Assembly: GCF_040215725.1 (NCBI RefSeq) | Contig: NZ_CP157967.1 | Location: 3,380,501 to 3,444,500 of the forward strand | Length of the DNA stretch: 64,000 nucleotides | Reading direction: 5' to 3' | Source: Rhizobium sp. ZPR4 | GTDB lineage: Bacteria; Pseudomonadota; Alphaproteobacteria; Rhizobiales; Rhizobiaceae | In this document: piece after piece, positions 16,094 through 24,114 of the stretch | Position numbering within the stretch: the first letter of the stretch is position 1 | How the letters are laid out: every line of letters begins with the position of its first letter | Notes under the pieces: model-generated | Told to the model about the DNA's origin: nothing | The model's input: only the letters and a program-made list of their open reading frames with translations | The model's database searches: none | Position numbers and translations under genes: made by a program

Positions 16094-17668
16094 CTAGCCG
16101 AGCGGGCCTTTGGGCGCGCCATCCTCATTCGATAGGCCGATGTCGAAGGCGTCGCGAACCACCGCTTCCGCTGACCTTACCTCCTCGTCCGTCATCTTTT
16201 CGAATTCACGGCTGCGCCGCTTCTTAGAAAGCGTACCCTCGTTCTGACGGATGAAATTGATGAGGCTGGAGATCATCCCGTCCGGCATCTCAAGGAAATC
16301 CTGAATGCGTCCCTTCGCTTCATCGAAGCGCGCGAGGTGATCGATCTCATTTGGCAGGTCATGCTTGATCGTCTGTATGACGCAAGCATAGAGAAATTCC
16401 GTCAACTCCGTGTAATCCCCGAACCTATAGAGATCGGCGGTGTCGTTGACGACACTCACGTTTTTCTCCGGTGTCGGCACCCATTCGATAAAGGGCAACA
16501 GCGGTCCGGTGTAACCGCGCAGGCGCGCACTATACTCCTCCTGGCGTTCAAGAAGTACGGAAGAAATGGGAAAGATCATGCCGGCGGGCGTATATCCGCG
16601 CTCAGACAGAACATGGTGTATGAGATACCGATGCAGGCGACCGTTTCCGTCTTCGAAGGGATGGACGAAGACGAAGGCGAAGGCCATGACCGAGGCTTGA
16701 AGTACGGCATCGATCCCACTCTCCGCCATCCTGCTTCCTGCGGCTATGATCCCTGCGAGAAGATCGGTAATGTCTTCGTGCCGAGCTGAAACGAATTCGG
16801 GGAGAGGATCGTCGTTCCAGTCGCGATCGCCAATAAAGCCGCCGGCGTCTCGCAGCCCGCGCTTGATGAACCGGTTCTCCTCGATGACAATATGCTGGAG
16901 GCGCACGAGTTCGTCCACTGTGATCGGCCGCTTTCCCGCTTGGGCAACAGCCCTCATCCAACGCTCGAGGCGGCTTCGCGGTGGGCGTTCGCCTTCGATC
17001 TGGTAGGATGCCTGGCTATCCGACAGGAGCAAAAAGCTTGCCGCGCGCGTAACGATCCCCTTCCCGATCTTTCCGATGAGCTCTTTGGCTTCAGCATCCC
17101 AGCGGTGGGCGACCGTGTCGACGAGATATTCGGTGCGCCTTAATACGGGGCAGAATGTGGGTGTGCCGAGAAGATTGTCTCGCACGCGGTGGCGAGATGA
17201 ATTCATAGGAGTCGATGTAAAGTAGCTCGCGGTGTCAAGCGCTTCAACATAGTTCCCCCGTTCGGCGTCCGGAATGTCAAGGCGTGTACCGGTCAACCAT
17301 TCATAGAAGAACCAGATCCGACGCGTCATGCTGCTCGTCGGTTCGGCTTCGATCAGCGCTGCGATCTCACTTGCCGGGGCGATGTGAAATAGCTTTTTTA
17401 GGATCAACAGATCGATCGTCTCGTGCCTCAGTGCGAAAGACAGATGTCCAAGCAAGCTGTCCTCTGGAGCGAAGCGCTTGTCGAAGATCGTCCAATCTTC
17501 ATGTGCTCTCCTCGAGCCATAGACGAAGCCCTTCGCGACGCACGAGGGGCGACGAACGGGGGCTGCAATCCCGTATTTCTGGATGAGAGCTGCATACCCA
17601 ACGGGAACCGTATCCGTTGGCACGATACGCTCTTGGAAGACCGCCGGATTTGCGGGATTGGCTGTCAT
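16094..17668 (-). CDS. Large Fic family protein with internal inhibitory motif (class II)
   Basis: At about 524 residues this Fic protein is longer than the 7590 one and belongs to a different subgroup. The Fic motif is HPFEDGNGRLHR with the catalytic His near residue 336; the usual second Gly-Arg is replaced by His-Arg, as in several Fic subfamilies. The inhibitory motif is SYQIEG (about 221-226), matching SxxxEG just before the catalytic core. A 200-residue N-terminal extension with an alpha-helical region precedes it, and the C-terminus ends in a helical, basic tail (SKKRRSREFEKM). Start 17668 is preceded by GGAAGGA; an ATG six codons earlier is less well placed. Its upstream region carries an array of about nine 15-bp repeats that overlaps the likely promoter. 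Confidence 0.85.
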   Translation of the reverse strand: MTANPANPAVFQERIVPTDTVPVGYAALIQKYGIAAPVRRPSCVAKGFVYGSRRAHEDWTIFDKRFAPEDSLLGHLSFALRHETIDLLILKKLFHIAPASEIAALIEAEPTSSMTRRIWFFYEWLTGTRLDIPDAERGNYVEALDTASYFTSTPMNSSRHRVRDNLLGTPTFCPVLRRTEYLVDTVAHRWDAEAKELIGKIGKGIVTRAASFLLLSDSQASYQIEGERPPRSRLERWMRAVAQAGKRPITVDELVRLQHIVIEENRFIKRGLRDAGGFIGDRDWNDDPLPEFVSARHEDITDLLAGIIAAGSRMAESGIDAVLQASVMAFAFVFVHPFEDGNGRLHRYLIHHVLSERGYTPAGMIFPISSVLLERQEEYSARLRGYTGPLLPFIEWVPTPEKNVSVVNDTADLYRFGDYTELTEFLYACVIQTIKHDLPNEIDHLARFDEAKGRIQDFLEMPDGMISSLINFIRQNEGTLSKKRRSREFEKMTDEEVRSAEAVVRDAFDIGLSNEDGAPKGPLG

Positions 17669-17684
17669 GCCGACTTCCTTCCTC

Positions 17685-17897
17685 ATCGAAAAACAAGTTA
17701 CATCATCGAAGGATGATTATTTTCGAGGCATAATATCGAAAATCGCTTACATCGGAAATCAATTATCCTTATCGAAAAACGCTTAGATTCGAACAATCAT
17801 ATCGAAAATTGATTATACCGGATATGAGCCTCATCGAAACCGCAAGTTTCGCATCGAAAATCGATTAGTAACTGAGGTCGATATAGAAAACCAATTA
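17685..17897. repeat. Phased array of about nine 15-bp ATCGAAAATCGATTA-type repeats
   Basis: Direct copies with consensus ATCGAAAATCGMTTA start at 17685, 17705, 17735, 17751, 17771, 17801, 17833 (degenerate), 17853 and 17883; a weaker relative lies at 17787. The best copies are 17735 (ATCGAAAATCGCTTA), 17801 (ATCGAAAATTGATTA) and 17853 (ATCGAAAATCGATTA). Start-to-start distances are 20, 30, 16, 20, 30, 32, 20 and 30 bp, so most copies lie near the same face of the helix. All are in one orientation. The array covers the promoter region of the large Fic gene and ends 17 bp from its start codon. It resembles an operator array or plasmid iterons; it is not a CRISPR. Confidence 0.8.
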
Positions 17898-18216
17898 GAA
17901 TCCTCAGCGACTGACGACCTCGGCTTTTCGCTCAACAACGCACTAAGAGAGTCATTGCCAAGTTGATGCTGCTGCGACCAACCGGCTCGCCACTGCGAAG
18001 TTCAAGTATTTGTCAATGCTCTCTATTTTCGTCGCATAATCCGCGGGCAACTACGAGGCCGTGCGACGAAAGATGGCATGCGGCCCTGGAGAGCGCTCAC
18101 GTACCCCGAATTTCGCATGCACATCGGCCATTTTCCGGCTCAGTTTTCCGATGAACGAGGCGGTTCGCCCGAAGCCGAGGATTGCATGACGGCGAAACGG
18201 AATGGGGCCGCCCCGA
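17898..18216. other. Intergenic region between the repeat array and virB11, no gene seen
   Basis: No frame here has a start signal and recognisable protein similarity. The stretch lies downstream of the minus-strand virB operon end and upstream of the Fic repeat array, so it should contain the virB terminator. I see no clear hairpin with a U-run. Confidence 0.4.
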
Positions 18217-19206
18217 TCACGGCTTAAAATAAATCTCGCTCACCCGAAACCGCCCATCGATCCGCTTGCACTGGACAATGATATCGATCGCGACCTTGAG
18301 CAAACCACGAATATCGCTGCGCTCAAGGTCACGACCACCTTCCGACTCTTTTACGAGCAACGTCAGTTGCTCCAATGCTAGCGCCGCAGAATCGGCATGG
18401 ACCGTTGTAATTGATCCAGGGTGTCCTGAATTGACATTGCGGATGTAGTAGAAGGCCGAGCCGTCGCGCAGCTCCTGTAGAAGAATGCGATCGGGTCGCA
18501 TCCTGAGGCACGATTCGAGCAGATCTTTCGCACTGATTTTCGCCAGCCCCTGTTCTCCTTTCGAATAGAAAAGCCTGACGTGATTAGGCTGCGTGATCAC
18601 CAGCTCCGGCGTATCCTCGATCGAGATTATCCGCTCATGCTCCGGGATATGCCGGATCAATGCCTTCGACAGGGTTGTCTTGCCGGATCCGGTCGCGCCT
18701 GAGATGATGATGTTTTTGCGCGCAAGAACCGCCGCACGTAGAAACGTCGCGTAATTGCCTGCCTTAAGAATCTTGTCCAACCTCGTATCCGAGGATTCGA
18801 CATCACGGTTCGGCGAGGAGACATTGGAAAATAATCCCCCCCTTTCGAGATCAACCAACGTCAGCGTCACCGACGGCGGCTTTCTGATCGTGATGCTGAC
18901 CGTGCCCTTGCTCGTTGCCGGCGGAACAATGATCTGAATCCGCTCTTCATCGGGCAAAGAGGCCGATAAGATCGGCCGGGCCTCGTCGATTGCTTGGTTC
19001 GAATAGCTTGCAATGGCCCGGGCCAGACGCATGAGCTTCTCAAAGCTAAGATCCGGCAACGCGTGGTGCCGCCATCCCTCCGCCCCCTCAGTCAGGACTT
19101 CACCTGGGCGGTTGACGACAATCTCATAGAGAGATTTATCCTTCAGGAAGCGAGACAGTGGCAAAAGCAATTCACGTACGACACCAGCATCTGAAGCTTC
19201 CGCCAT
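18217..19206 (-). CDS. virB11: VirB11 secretion ATPase
   Basis: VirB11 is a hexameric traffic ATPase on the cytoplasmic face of the type IV secretion system, coordinating pilus assembly and substrate handover with VirB4 and VirD4. The 329-residue protein has an N-terminal domain (about 1-150), Walker A GATGSGKT (170-177), the Asp box IISIEDTPEL, Walker B-like DRILLQELR and the His box HPGSITTVHA. All are intact. It is the last gene of the virB operon, 8 bp after virB10. Length is normal for the family. Confidence 0.95.
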   Translation of the reverse strand: MAEASDAGVVRELLLPLSRFLKDKSLYEIVVNRPGEVLTEGAEGWRHHALPDLSFEKLMRLARAIASYSNQAIDEARPILSASLPDEERIQIIVPPATSKGTVSITIRKPPSVTLTLVDLERGGLFSNVSSPNRDVESSDTRLDKILKAGNYATFLRAAVLARKNIIISGATGSGKTTLSKALIRHIPEHERIISIEDTPELVITQPNHVRLFYSKGEQGLAKISAKDLLESCLRMRPDRILLQELRDGSAFYYIRNVNSGHPGSITTVHADSAALALEQLTLLVKESEGGRDLERSDIRGLLKVAIDIIVQCKRIDGRFRVSEIYFKP

Positions 19207-19214
19207 CTTGCGCC

Positions 19215-20381
19215 CTACTTCGTCACGAGCGTCGATCGAGGCATGAAGTCCCCCAATACCGCCCGATCGAGGATCCTGTTGCGGGGTTCGGTGACACGCA
19301 GGCTATAGACGTCGGAAAAATCGAGATCGCGGGCGACAAAAATCGAGACGAGTTCGCCCTGATGCTTCGTCAATGTCGGCACAATATTGATAGATTGCTC
19401 GACGGCGATCGTTGCTGCCTGCTGGCCAGCCGTCGTTGTATTCTGCGCTTGAACGTCACTATCCTGCAGCCGGCTGCCGGCATAGGTCGTCGCGTCGCCG
19501 ACGATAGAGAGCAGGATGGCGCTACCGAAGCGCTCCCACCAATGTGTATCGACATAGCCATCCATGCCCGCCCGCCCGAGTGCGTCGGTTGCGGGCGAGG
19601 CGAGTGTAATAATCACACCTCTTGGCGTCTTTGCCCGGTTCCAAAGCACGAACAGACGCTTCTGGCCGCGGTTTAAGCCGCCTCGATATTCTCCGACGAT
19701 CTGAGTTCCTTTCTCCATCAGAACGACGCGGCCGTTGTCGGAAAGCACATCGCGGTTGATGACGCAGCTGGCGAAGCCCGGCTGATCGGAGGCGAGCGCC
19801 GTTTCCAGCACACAGGGAATCGAAGTTCCCATCGTCACGATGAAGTCGCGATTGCCGAGCGTGCCGGCGCGTGATCCTTCCAGATGGGTCGGCGTCAACA
19901 TCTTGTTGAAGCGCTGATCCTCGGTTTCAGGTTGGACGCCTCCAAGGCTGCCTGGAACAGGGAGATAATTGGAACCAGCGTCTTGCGACATGGCAGCTGC
20001 TGTGTCGCGGCGTTGCGATGAGGACTGCTGTCCATAGGCCATCACCGGCGCACGGCGGGCAGAGTCCAACAAAGTGTCCTCAGCAGGTGTGACCTGCTCC
20101 TTTGGCGCAGGCGTCGGTAGCAACACCTCGGGAAGGGGTGCCGCCGGCTTTACCTCTTCCTTCGCCGGCTCGAAGTCAGCCGTCTGGCGAATAACGACAT
20201 GGTCGGGCTTTGTCGTCTCAGTCTTTTGCCTGTCACGCATCGACCACAGCGAAAACCCAACAAAAGCGACCATTGCTAAAACGACGGCTCCGCGCTTCAG
20301 GAATGGACTGGCCTCGGTTCGCGAATTGACATCGGTCTCGGCGCGCTCGCCTGGGATACGGTCTTCCGCCTCATCGGCCAT
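19215..20381 (-). CDS. virB10: VirB10 T4SS scaffold protein
   Basis: VirB10 spans from the inner to the outer membrane and forms the core complex with VirB7 and VirB9. The protein (388 residues from ATG 20381) has a short cytoplasmic N-terminus, one membrane segment at about 31-48, a proline-rich periplasmic linker (PAAPLPEVLLPTPAPKEQV) and the conserved C-terminal TrbI/VirB10 domain. The latter includes VLETALASDQPGFASCVINRD and DTHWWERFGSAILLS, with the antenna helix region after it. Its start overlaps the end of virB9 by 11 bp. A longer frame begins 7 codons upstream; the MADEAED start follows a GGAG site. Confidence 0.94.
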   Translation of the reverse strand: MADEAEDRIPGERAETDVNSRTEASPFLKRGAVVLAMVAFVGFSLWSMRDRQKTETTKPDHVVIRQTADFEPAKEEVKPAAPLPEVLLPTPAPKEQVTPAEDTLLDSARRAPVMAYGQQSSSQRRDTAAAMSQDAGSNYLPVPGSLGGVQPETEDQRFNKMLTPTHLEGSRAGTLGNRDFIVTMGTSIPCVLETALASDQPGFASCVINRDVLSDNGRVVLMEKGTQIVGEYRGGLNRGQKRLFVLWNRAKTPRGVIITLASPATDALGRAGMDGYVDTHWWERFGSAILLSIVGDATTYAGSRLQDSDVQAQNTTTAGQQAATIAVEQSINIVPTLTKHQGELVSIFVARDLDFSDVYSLRVTEPRNRILDRAVLGDFMPRSTLVTK

Positions 20382-21258
20382 CGGCTCCTCCTTTTGCAGC
20401 ACTTCTCGCCTGCACTTTCATGACGCGCTCAACCGAAGGTGATGTGGTATTGGTGTTCGGATCGATGCCGGTCGGATCGTAGGCTTCGTTGAAGATGCAG
20501 AGCACGTCTCCTCCCCGCCGCAGGATGAATTTGCGACTGATCGCGTGAACGAGCACGAGATCGCCGGCCACCGACTTAGGTACCAGGCTCTCGGTGCCGT
20601 CGGAGTTTTCCATATAGATTGCCGGCATTTCCTGGTTACCGGTGAAGGCGATAGTCGTGATCTTGCCGTTGTCATAAACAGCGTTCGGTTGCAAAGCCTT
20701 TGATCCCTGTGCGGAATAGTGCCAGTTGCGCGGTCCATATTGCTCATGCAAAGCCAGCACTGTGTCGGCTTGTCCAGCTTGTGCTGCCTGGGTTCGCGCA
20801 AGCGCCTCCTGACGACGGCGTTCCGCATCATCGGCCGGATAGCGAAATTTTACATAGAAGTAAGTGTCCTGGCCGGCGGCAACCGGACCGTCACGGACCG
20901 TCAACTCCATCTGGTAACTGCGCGTCGAACCATCACGACGTGTCGTGACCACGGAGATGTTCGTGACCGGCTGGTTCTCTCGCGCCTTCAGGAAGAGAAT
21001 ATTGCCGGCGGGCGCCACTTCCCAGGCGACCGTGTTACCAAGCGCCACATGGGCGATTTCCTCGTCGGCAGCAAACTCCACCTGGACGGAGGAACGCAAC
21101 GAGCCCACGATCCTGGTGATATTGTAAGGCTGATAGTCGACGAAGCGAACCCGACTGTCCTGGGATGCGCCGCGCGGCGTTTCCAGCGCAAGGGCTGCCG
21201 ATGGCAAGCTAGCAGTCAGCAGTAGTGCAATCAAACAATGATGTTTCGGATGTTTCAA
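20371..21258 (-). CDS. virB9: VirB9 T4SS outer-membrane core protein
   Basis: VirB9 binds the lipoprotein VirB7 and the VirB10 C-terminus to form the outer-membrane ring. I place the start at a TTG at 21258, where TTGA overlaps the virB8 stop and GGAGG lies at the right distance. This gives a signal peptide starting LKHPKHHCLIALLLTASLPS and cleaved after ALA. The N-terminal half has SRVRFVDYQPYNITRI and the C-terminal CagX-type domain has TYFYVKFRYP and ENSDGTESLVPKSV. The product is about 295 residues, the usual size. The frame remains open upstream inside virB8, so an automatic call would probably pick a start that is too long. Confidence 0.92.
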   Translation of the reverse strand: MKHPKHHCLIALLLTASLPSAALALETPRGASQDSRVRFVDYQPYNITRIVGSLRSSVQVEFAADEEIAHVALGNTVAWEVAPAGNILFLKARENQPVTNISVVTTRRDGSTRSYQMELTVRDGPVAAGQDTYFYVKFRYPADDAERRRQEALARTQAAQAGQADTVLALHEQYGPRNWHYSAQGSKALQPNAVYDNGKITTIAFTGNQEMPAIYMENSDGTESLVPKSVAGDLVLVHAISRKFILRRGGDVLCIFNEAYDPTGIDPNTNTTSPSVERVMKVQARSAAKGGADGR

Positions 21259-21926
21259 TTGATGGCCTCCGGATCGGATCGATAGTCGCTGACGGCGAAG
21301 CCGAGCGGATTTATCAGCCGATCGGTCGAGGACATTGGAGCATTCACATAGGAGAAGGTAAGCGTTGCCACCCAATGGGTCGTATGGGTCTCGTCACCGC
21401 GAGTGATGGTACGCATATAGCGAACAGACAGCACATTGGCGTTGATCAGTGAGATGGAAACAATGTTGATCCGCGATGTGGCGCCGCGGCCGTAGATATT
21501 TTGCGGGGAATCCGGATTACCACCGCGATAAATTGCGGCAAAACGGGTCTGTTCCGGCGCCGTTGAGAGCAGCGAAACCGTGCGAAAATTCTCCTCCGCC
21601 TCGCTCCAGACGTAACCCTCGCGGGCGCGAACGTAGCGGGCAGCGAAATATTTAGTCACCGCTTCGTCGTAGGTTCCAGCAGAAGACGTGAGTGCCGAAA
21701 CAACATCGACAATGCCGGTTGAGTTGTCGACTCTCACGACAAAAGGTTCGACCGTCTTTAGCGGTGTCAAACCTGCGATGGCGACGATCGAAATTGCCGC
21801 AAGCACGCCGGCCGCAGTGGCTACGAACCAGGCAATCCGAGCCGAACGTTCCATCTGGATCATGCGGTCCTGATCGAAGCGCCGAGCCTTATTGAAATAG
21901 TCCTTGAGACTGTCCGTCGTCACCAT
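21255..21926 (-). CDS. virB8: VirB8 T4SS inner-membrane assembly factor
   Basis: VirB8 is a bitopic inner-membrane protein that nucleates assembly of the secretion channel. From ATG 21926 the 223-residue product has a short cytoplasmic N-terminus (DSLKDYFNKARRFDQDRMIQ), one membrane segment at about 32-53 and the periplasmic NTF2-like domain. Landmarks are FVVRVDNSTGIVDVV, the YGRGATSRINI loop and THWVATLTFSYV. The start codon overlaps the virB7 stop (TGATG), indicating coupled translation. All features are normal for the family. Confidence 0.94.
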   Translation of the reverse strand: MVTTDSLKDYFNKARRFDQDRMIQMERSARIAWFVATAAGVLAAISIVAIAGLTPLKTVEPFVVRVDNSTGIVDVVSALTSSAGTYDEAVTKYFAARYVRAREGYVWSEAEENFRTVSLLSTAPEQTRFAAIYRGGNPDSPQNIYGRGATSRINIVSISLINANVLSVRYMRTITRGDETHTTHWVATLTFSYVNAPMSSTDRLINPLGFAVSDYRSDPEAIN

Positions 21927-22213
21927 CACCGCTGCCCTCCGCATGGGCGATAGGAGTGGCCGACATCAAAATGCGCAAAGGCGGCGGGAACGATGTCCGG
22001 CTTTTCCTCGACATAGGCGGGTGGCTTGTCACCGGACTGTGCCGGTGGAGAGTGAAGAGGTTGCGGCGTCGACCGACTATCGCCGTCCCATTGCCACATG
22101 GCGCGATTGAGCGGCCGGCGCGAATAGCCATCGCATTTGGGTAGGGGATAGGAATGTGACGCGCAGCCGCCGAGCGTTGATACCACACAAAAAAGCACGA
22201 ATATTCGGATCAT
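21926..22213 (-). CDS. virB7: VirB7-type lipoprotein
   Basis: The 95-residue protein has a lipoprotein signal peptide, MIRIFVLFCVVSTLGGC, with lipobox LGGC and Cys17 as the acylation site. The short mature part is Pro- and Ser-rich. Position between virB6 and virB8 identifies it as VirB7, the outer-membrane lipoprotein that anchors VirB9. It is longer than the roughly 55-residue Agrobacterium VirB7 but similar to forms in other rhizobial systems. Sequence conservation of VirB7 is low, so the call rests on the lipobox and gene order. Confidence 0.82.
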   Translation of the reverse strand: MIRIFVLFCVVSTLGGCASHSYPLPKCDGYSRRPLNRAMWQWDGDSRSTPQPLHSPPAQSGDKPPAYVEEKPDIVPAAFAHFDVGHSYRPCGGQR

Positions 22214-22252
22214 CCTGAACCAGCCATCTTGTTGTTTGCTTGGAGTTCCACA

Positions 22253-23185
22253 TCAGTCGGTTCTTTCCGAACGAAAGCTGCGGCCAACGGCACGTGCACC
22301 CCGGCCAGTCGCTCGCGCCATGTAGGTGGCGCCTCGGGCAAGCGTGCCTTCATGTGCGTCGCGTGCCGCGCCATAGCCGTAAGTGAGCGAAGCTCCGCCC
22401 GCGGCAAGTGCCGAAGCGATGCCCGGAAGCTGGTAAAAGACGTAGAGGGAGGCAAGGCAAATGGCGCCGAGCGCAACGGGTCGCATCAGTACGTCGCTGT
22501 AGCTCTCGATCACTGTGAAGGTGGAATCGATGCAGGTAATAAGCAGAGAGCCAACCGCCACAACCAGTACCTGCAGGATCACGAAGTTGGCGAGTTGCCC
22601 GATCCAGGCTTCGGTGAAGCGGCGTGTCGAGCGGAACATGGCGAGCGCTACGAAAATCGGGCCGATAGCGAGCACGATCGCCAGCGCCAGGCGGGCATAG
22701 AGCGAAACGATATAACCGATCGCGGCAACCACGAAGCTTGCTAGGATGACCAGCATGCCACCGAGACCGGTAACGATATCGACACCCCATGAGGCGCGCG
22801 ACCAGATCTCTTTCGCGCATTTCTGGCCTTTATCCAGCAGGCTGTCGAAGGTCGAGGCACTTGGTATCGTACCGGAGTTCAACGCCTGCGAGATCTCCTT
22901 GGGCAATGTGTCGAAGAAGATGCTGCCGATATAAGTCTGGTACTCGCGAGCATTCGTGACCAGCATCAGGATGATGGCAAGCTTCATTGCCCGAAAGGCG
23001 AAATCCATGATCGGTTCGTGGACGGATCCACGCAGGATCAGAAAGCCATAGAGGATGACATAAAGTGTCAAAGCCGCCGTCAATGGCCCGGTGACCCAGC
23101 TGGCAATATTCGACGTACCTGACGATATGAAGTTCTCCAGCGGCGCCTTGAACTGCCCATCGACGAAGGCAAAGATCTGATACAT
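22253..23185 (-). CDS. virB6: VirB6 polytopic T4SS channel component
   Basis: VirB6 forms part of the inner-membrane channel through which the DNA-protein substrate passes. The 310-residue product has five to six hydrophobic segments, including LTLYVILYGFLILRG, LVILASFVVAAIGYIVSLYA and LALAIVLAIGPIFVALAMF. The family Trp-containing periplasmic loop (WSRASWGVDIVTGLGG) and a basic C-terminal tail rich in Arg and Ala are also present. It follows the EexN-like gene and precedes virB7 with a 39-bp gap. Length and topology are normal. Confidence 0.92.
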   Translation of the reverse strand: MYQIFAFVDGQFKAPLENFISSGTSNIASWVTGPLTAALTLYVILYGFLILRGSVHEPIMDFAFRAMKLAIILMLVTNAREYQTYIGSIFFDTLPKEISQALNSGTIPSASTFDSLLDKGQKCAKEIWSRASWGVDIVTGLGGMLVILASFVVAAIGYIVSLYARLALAIVLAIGPIFVALAMFRSTRRFTEAWIGQLANFVILQVLVVAVGSLLITCIDSTFTVIESYSDVLMRPVALGAICLASLYVFYQLPGIASALAAGGASLTYGYGAARDAHEGTLARGATYMARATGRGARAVGRSFRSERTD

Positions 23186-23188
23186 GCC

Positions 23189-23422
23189 TCAGCCTCCGAG
23201 TGCTTTGCCCATGCGCTCCAGGCGGGATTTCCAATCGGCCGCCTCGGCATTCACGCAATTCGGCGTTGCTCGCAATTCGCCGGGATTGCTTTTGCATTTG
23301 GCGATGAGATCCGACAGCAGCGTCTGGTTGGCCATCAGCTCGTCGACCGAATAGGTACGCTCGGGCTGCTTCGAGCAGCCGAACAAAGAAAGACCGAGTA
23401 TGAGGAGAACAAGAAGCTTCAT
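23189..23422 (-). CDS. EexN-type entry-exclusion lipoprotein
   Basis: This small lipoprotein (77 residues from ATG 23422) has the signal MKLLVLLILGLSLFGC with lipobox LFGC. The mature part matches the EexN family found between virB5 and virB6: ERTYSVDELMANQTLLSDLI then CKSNPGELRATPNCVNAEAA, with a pair of conserved Cys. Such proteins block redundant entry of the same plasmid into a cell that already carries it. The start overlaps the virB5 stop by four bases, and its own stop lies 3 bp before the virB6 start codon. Exclusion activity is known for plasmid homologues and inferred here. Confidence 0.8.
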   Translation of the reverse strand: MKLLVLLILGLSLFGCSKQPERTYSVDELMANQTLLSDLIAKCKSNPGELRATPNCVNAEAADWKSRLERMGKALGG

Positions 23423-24114
23423 TGAAGGGCCGCTCCCATTGTATCCATGCGCTTGCGCCAATCCTCGGCCCTGCGCTGCTCATCGACCTGAACCTCGGCC
23501 TGCTGCATCATCTGCAACCCCTGCATCCTGAGCATATCGGTCTGGAGAAAGGCCGTTTCGGCTTGCAGCCGCGCCTGCAGATCGGCGATGTCCTTGGCGT
23601 CGCTTGCCGAAGAGATTTGCCGGCGTAATTGATCAATCCCGTCAATCCGCTTGGTCGCAGCGTCGTAGATTTGCTGGCCGAGGCTCATCTGCCCGGCATT
23701 TTTGTTCTGAAGACGCGACAGTTCCTGAGCGTAAAAGTCATTGGCGCTCGTTTTGTAGGTCGAATTGTCGGTCAAGAACTTTGAGGCGGCATCGCCAATC
23801 GCGCCTGAACCTGAGCCCTTGAGCAGGCTTTCGACGGCAGAAAAGTCCCCTGGCAATGCCTTGCGGATCGCCGGATCGTTCAACAGGCTGGCGACGTCAG
23901 CCATATTGGTGAGCTTGTTGAGCGAACCGTAGAGCTGCTGGGCCTGCTGGAGTTGCTGGTTCAGCGCATCGAGCTGCGATTTCAGCTGGGTTATGCTTTC
24001 GATCTGCTTGGCAATCGCCGTCTGGTCGATCACCGGGATACCCTGTGCGCCGACGACATGGGCTGAGACGAGCAACGCTAACGCTGTTTGTCGAAACATT
24101 CTGCATCGAACCAT
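23419..24114 (-). CDS. virB5: VirB5 minor pilus protein
   Basis: VirB5 is exported and sits at the pilus tip, contributing to cell contact. From ATG 24114 (overlapping the virB4 stop as TGATG) the 231-residue protein has a cleavable signal peptide, MVRCRMFRQTALALLVSAHV with cleavage near VGAQG. A long helical region follows, rich in Gln and Leu: QIESITQLKSQLDALNQQLQ then QAQQLYGSLNKLTN. The family C-terminus is QAETAFLQTDMLRMQGLQMM. Starts further upstream lie inside virB4 and are not needed. Confidence 0.92.
   Translation of the reverse strand: MVRCRMFRQTALALLVSAHVVGAQGIPVIDQTAIAKQIESITQLKSQLDALNQQLQQAQQLYGSLNKLTNMADVASLLNDPAIRKALPGDFSAVESLLKGSGSGAIGDAASKFLTDNSTYKTSANDFYAQELSRLQNKNAGQMSLGQQIYDAATKRIDGIDQLRRQISSASDAKDIADLQARLQAETAFLQTDMLRMQGLQMMQQAEVQVDEQRRAEDWRKRMDTMGAALQ

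Noticed and set aside
17685..17897. Repeat array considered as a CRISPR
   Set aside because: Repeats are only 15 bp, imperfect, and separated by 1-17 bp rather than by spacers of about 30 bp; no cas genes are near.
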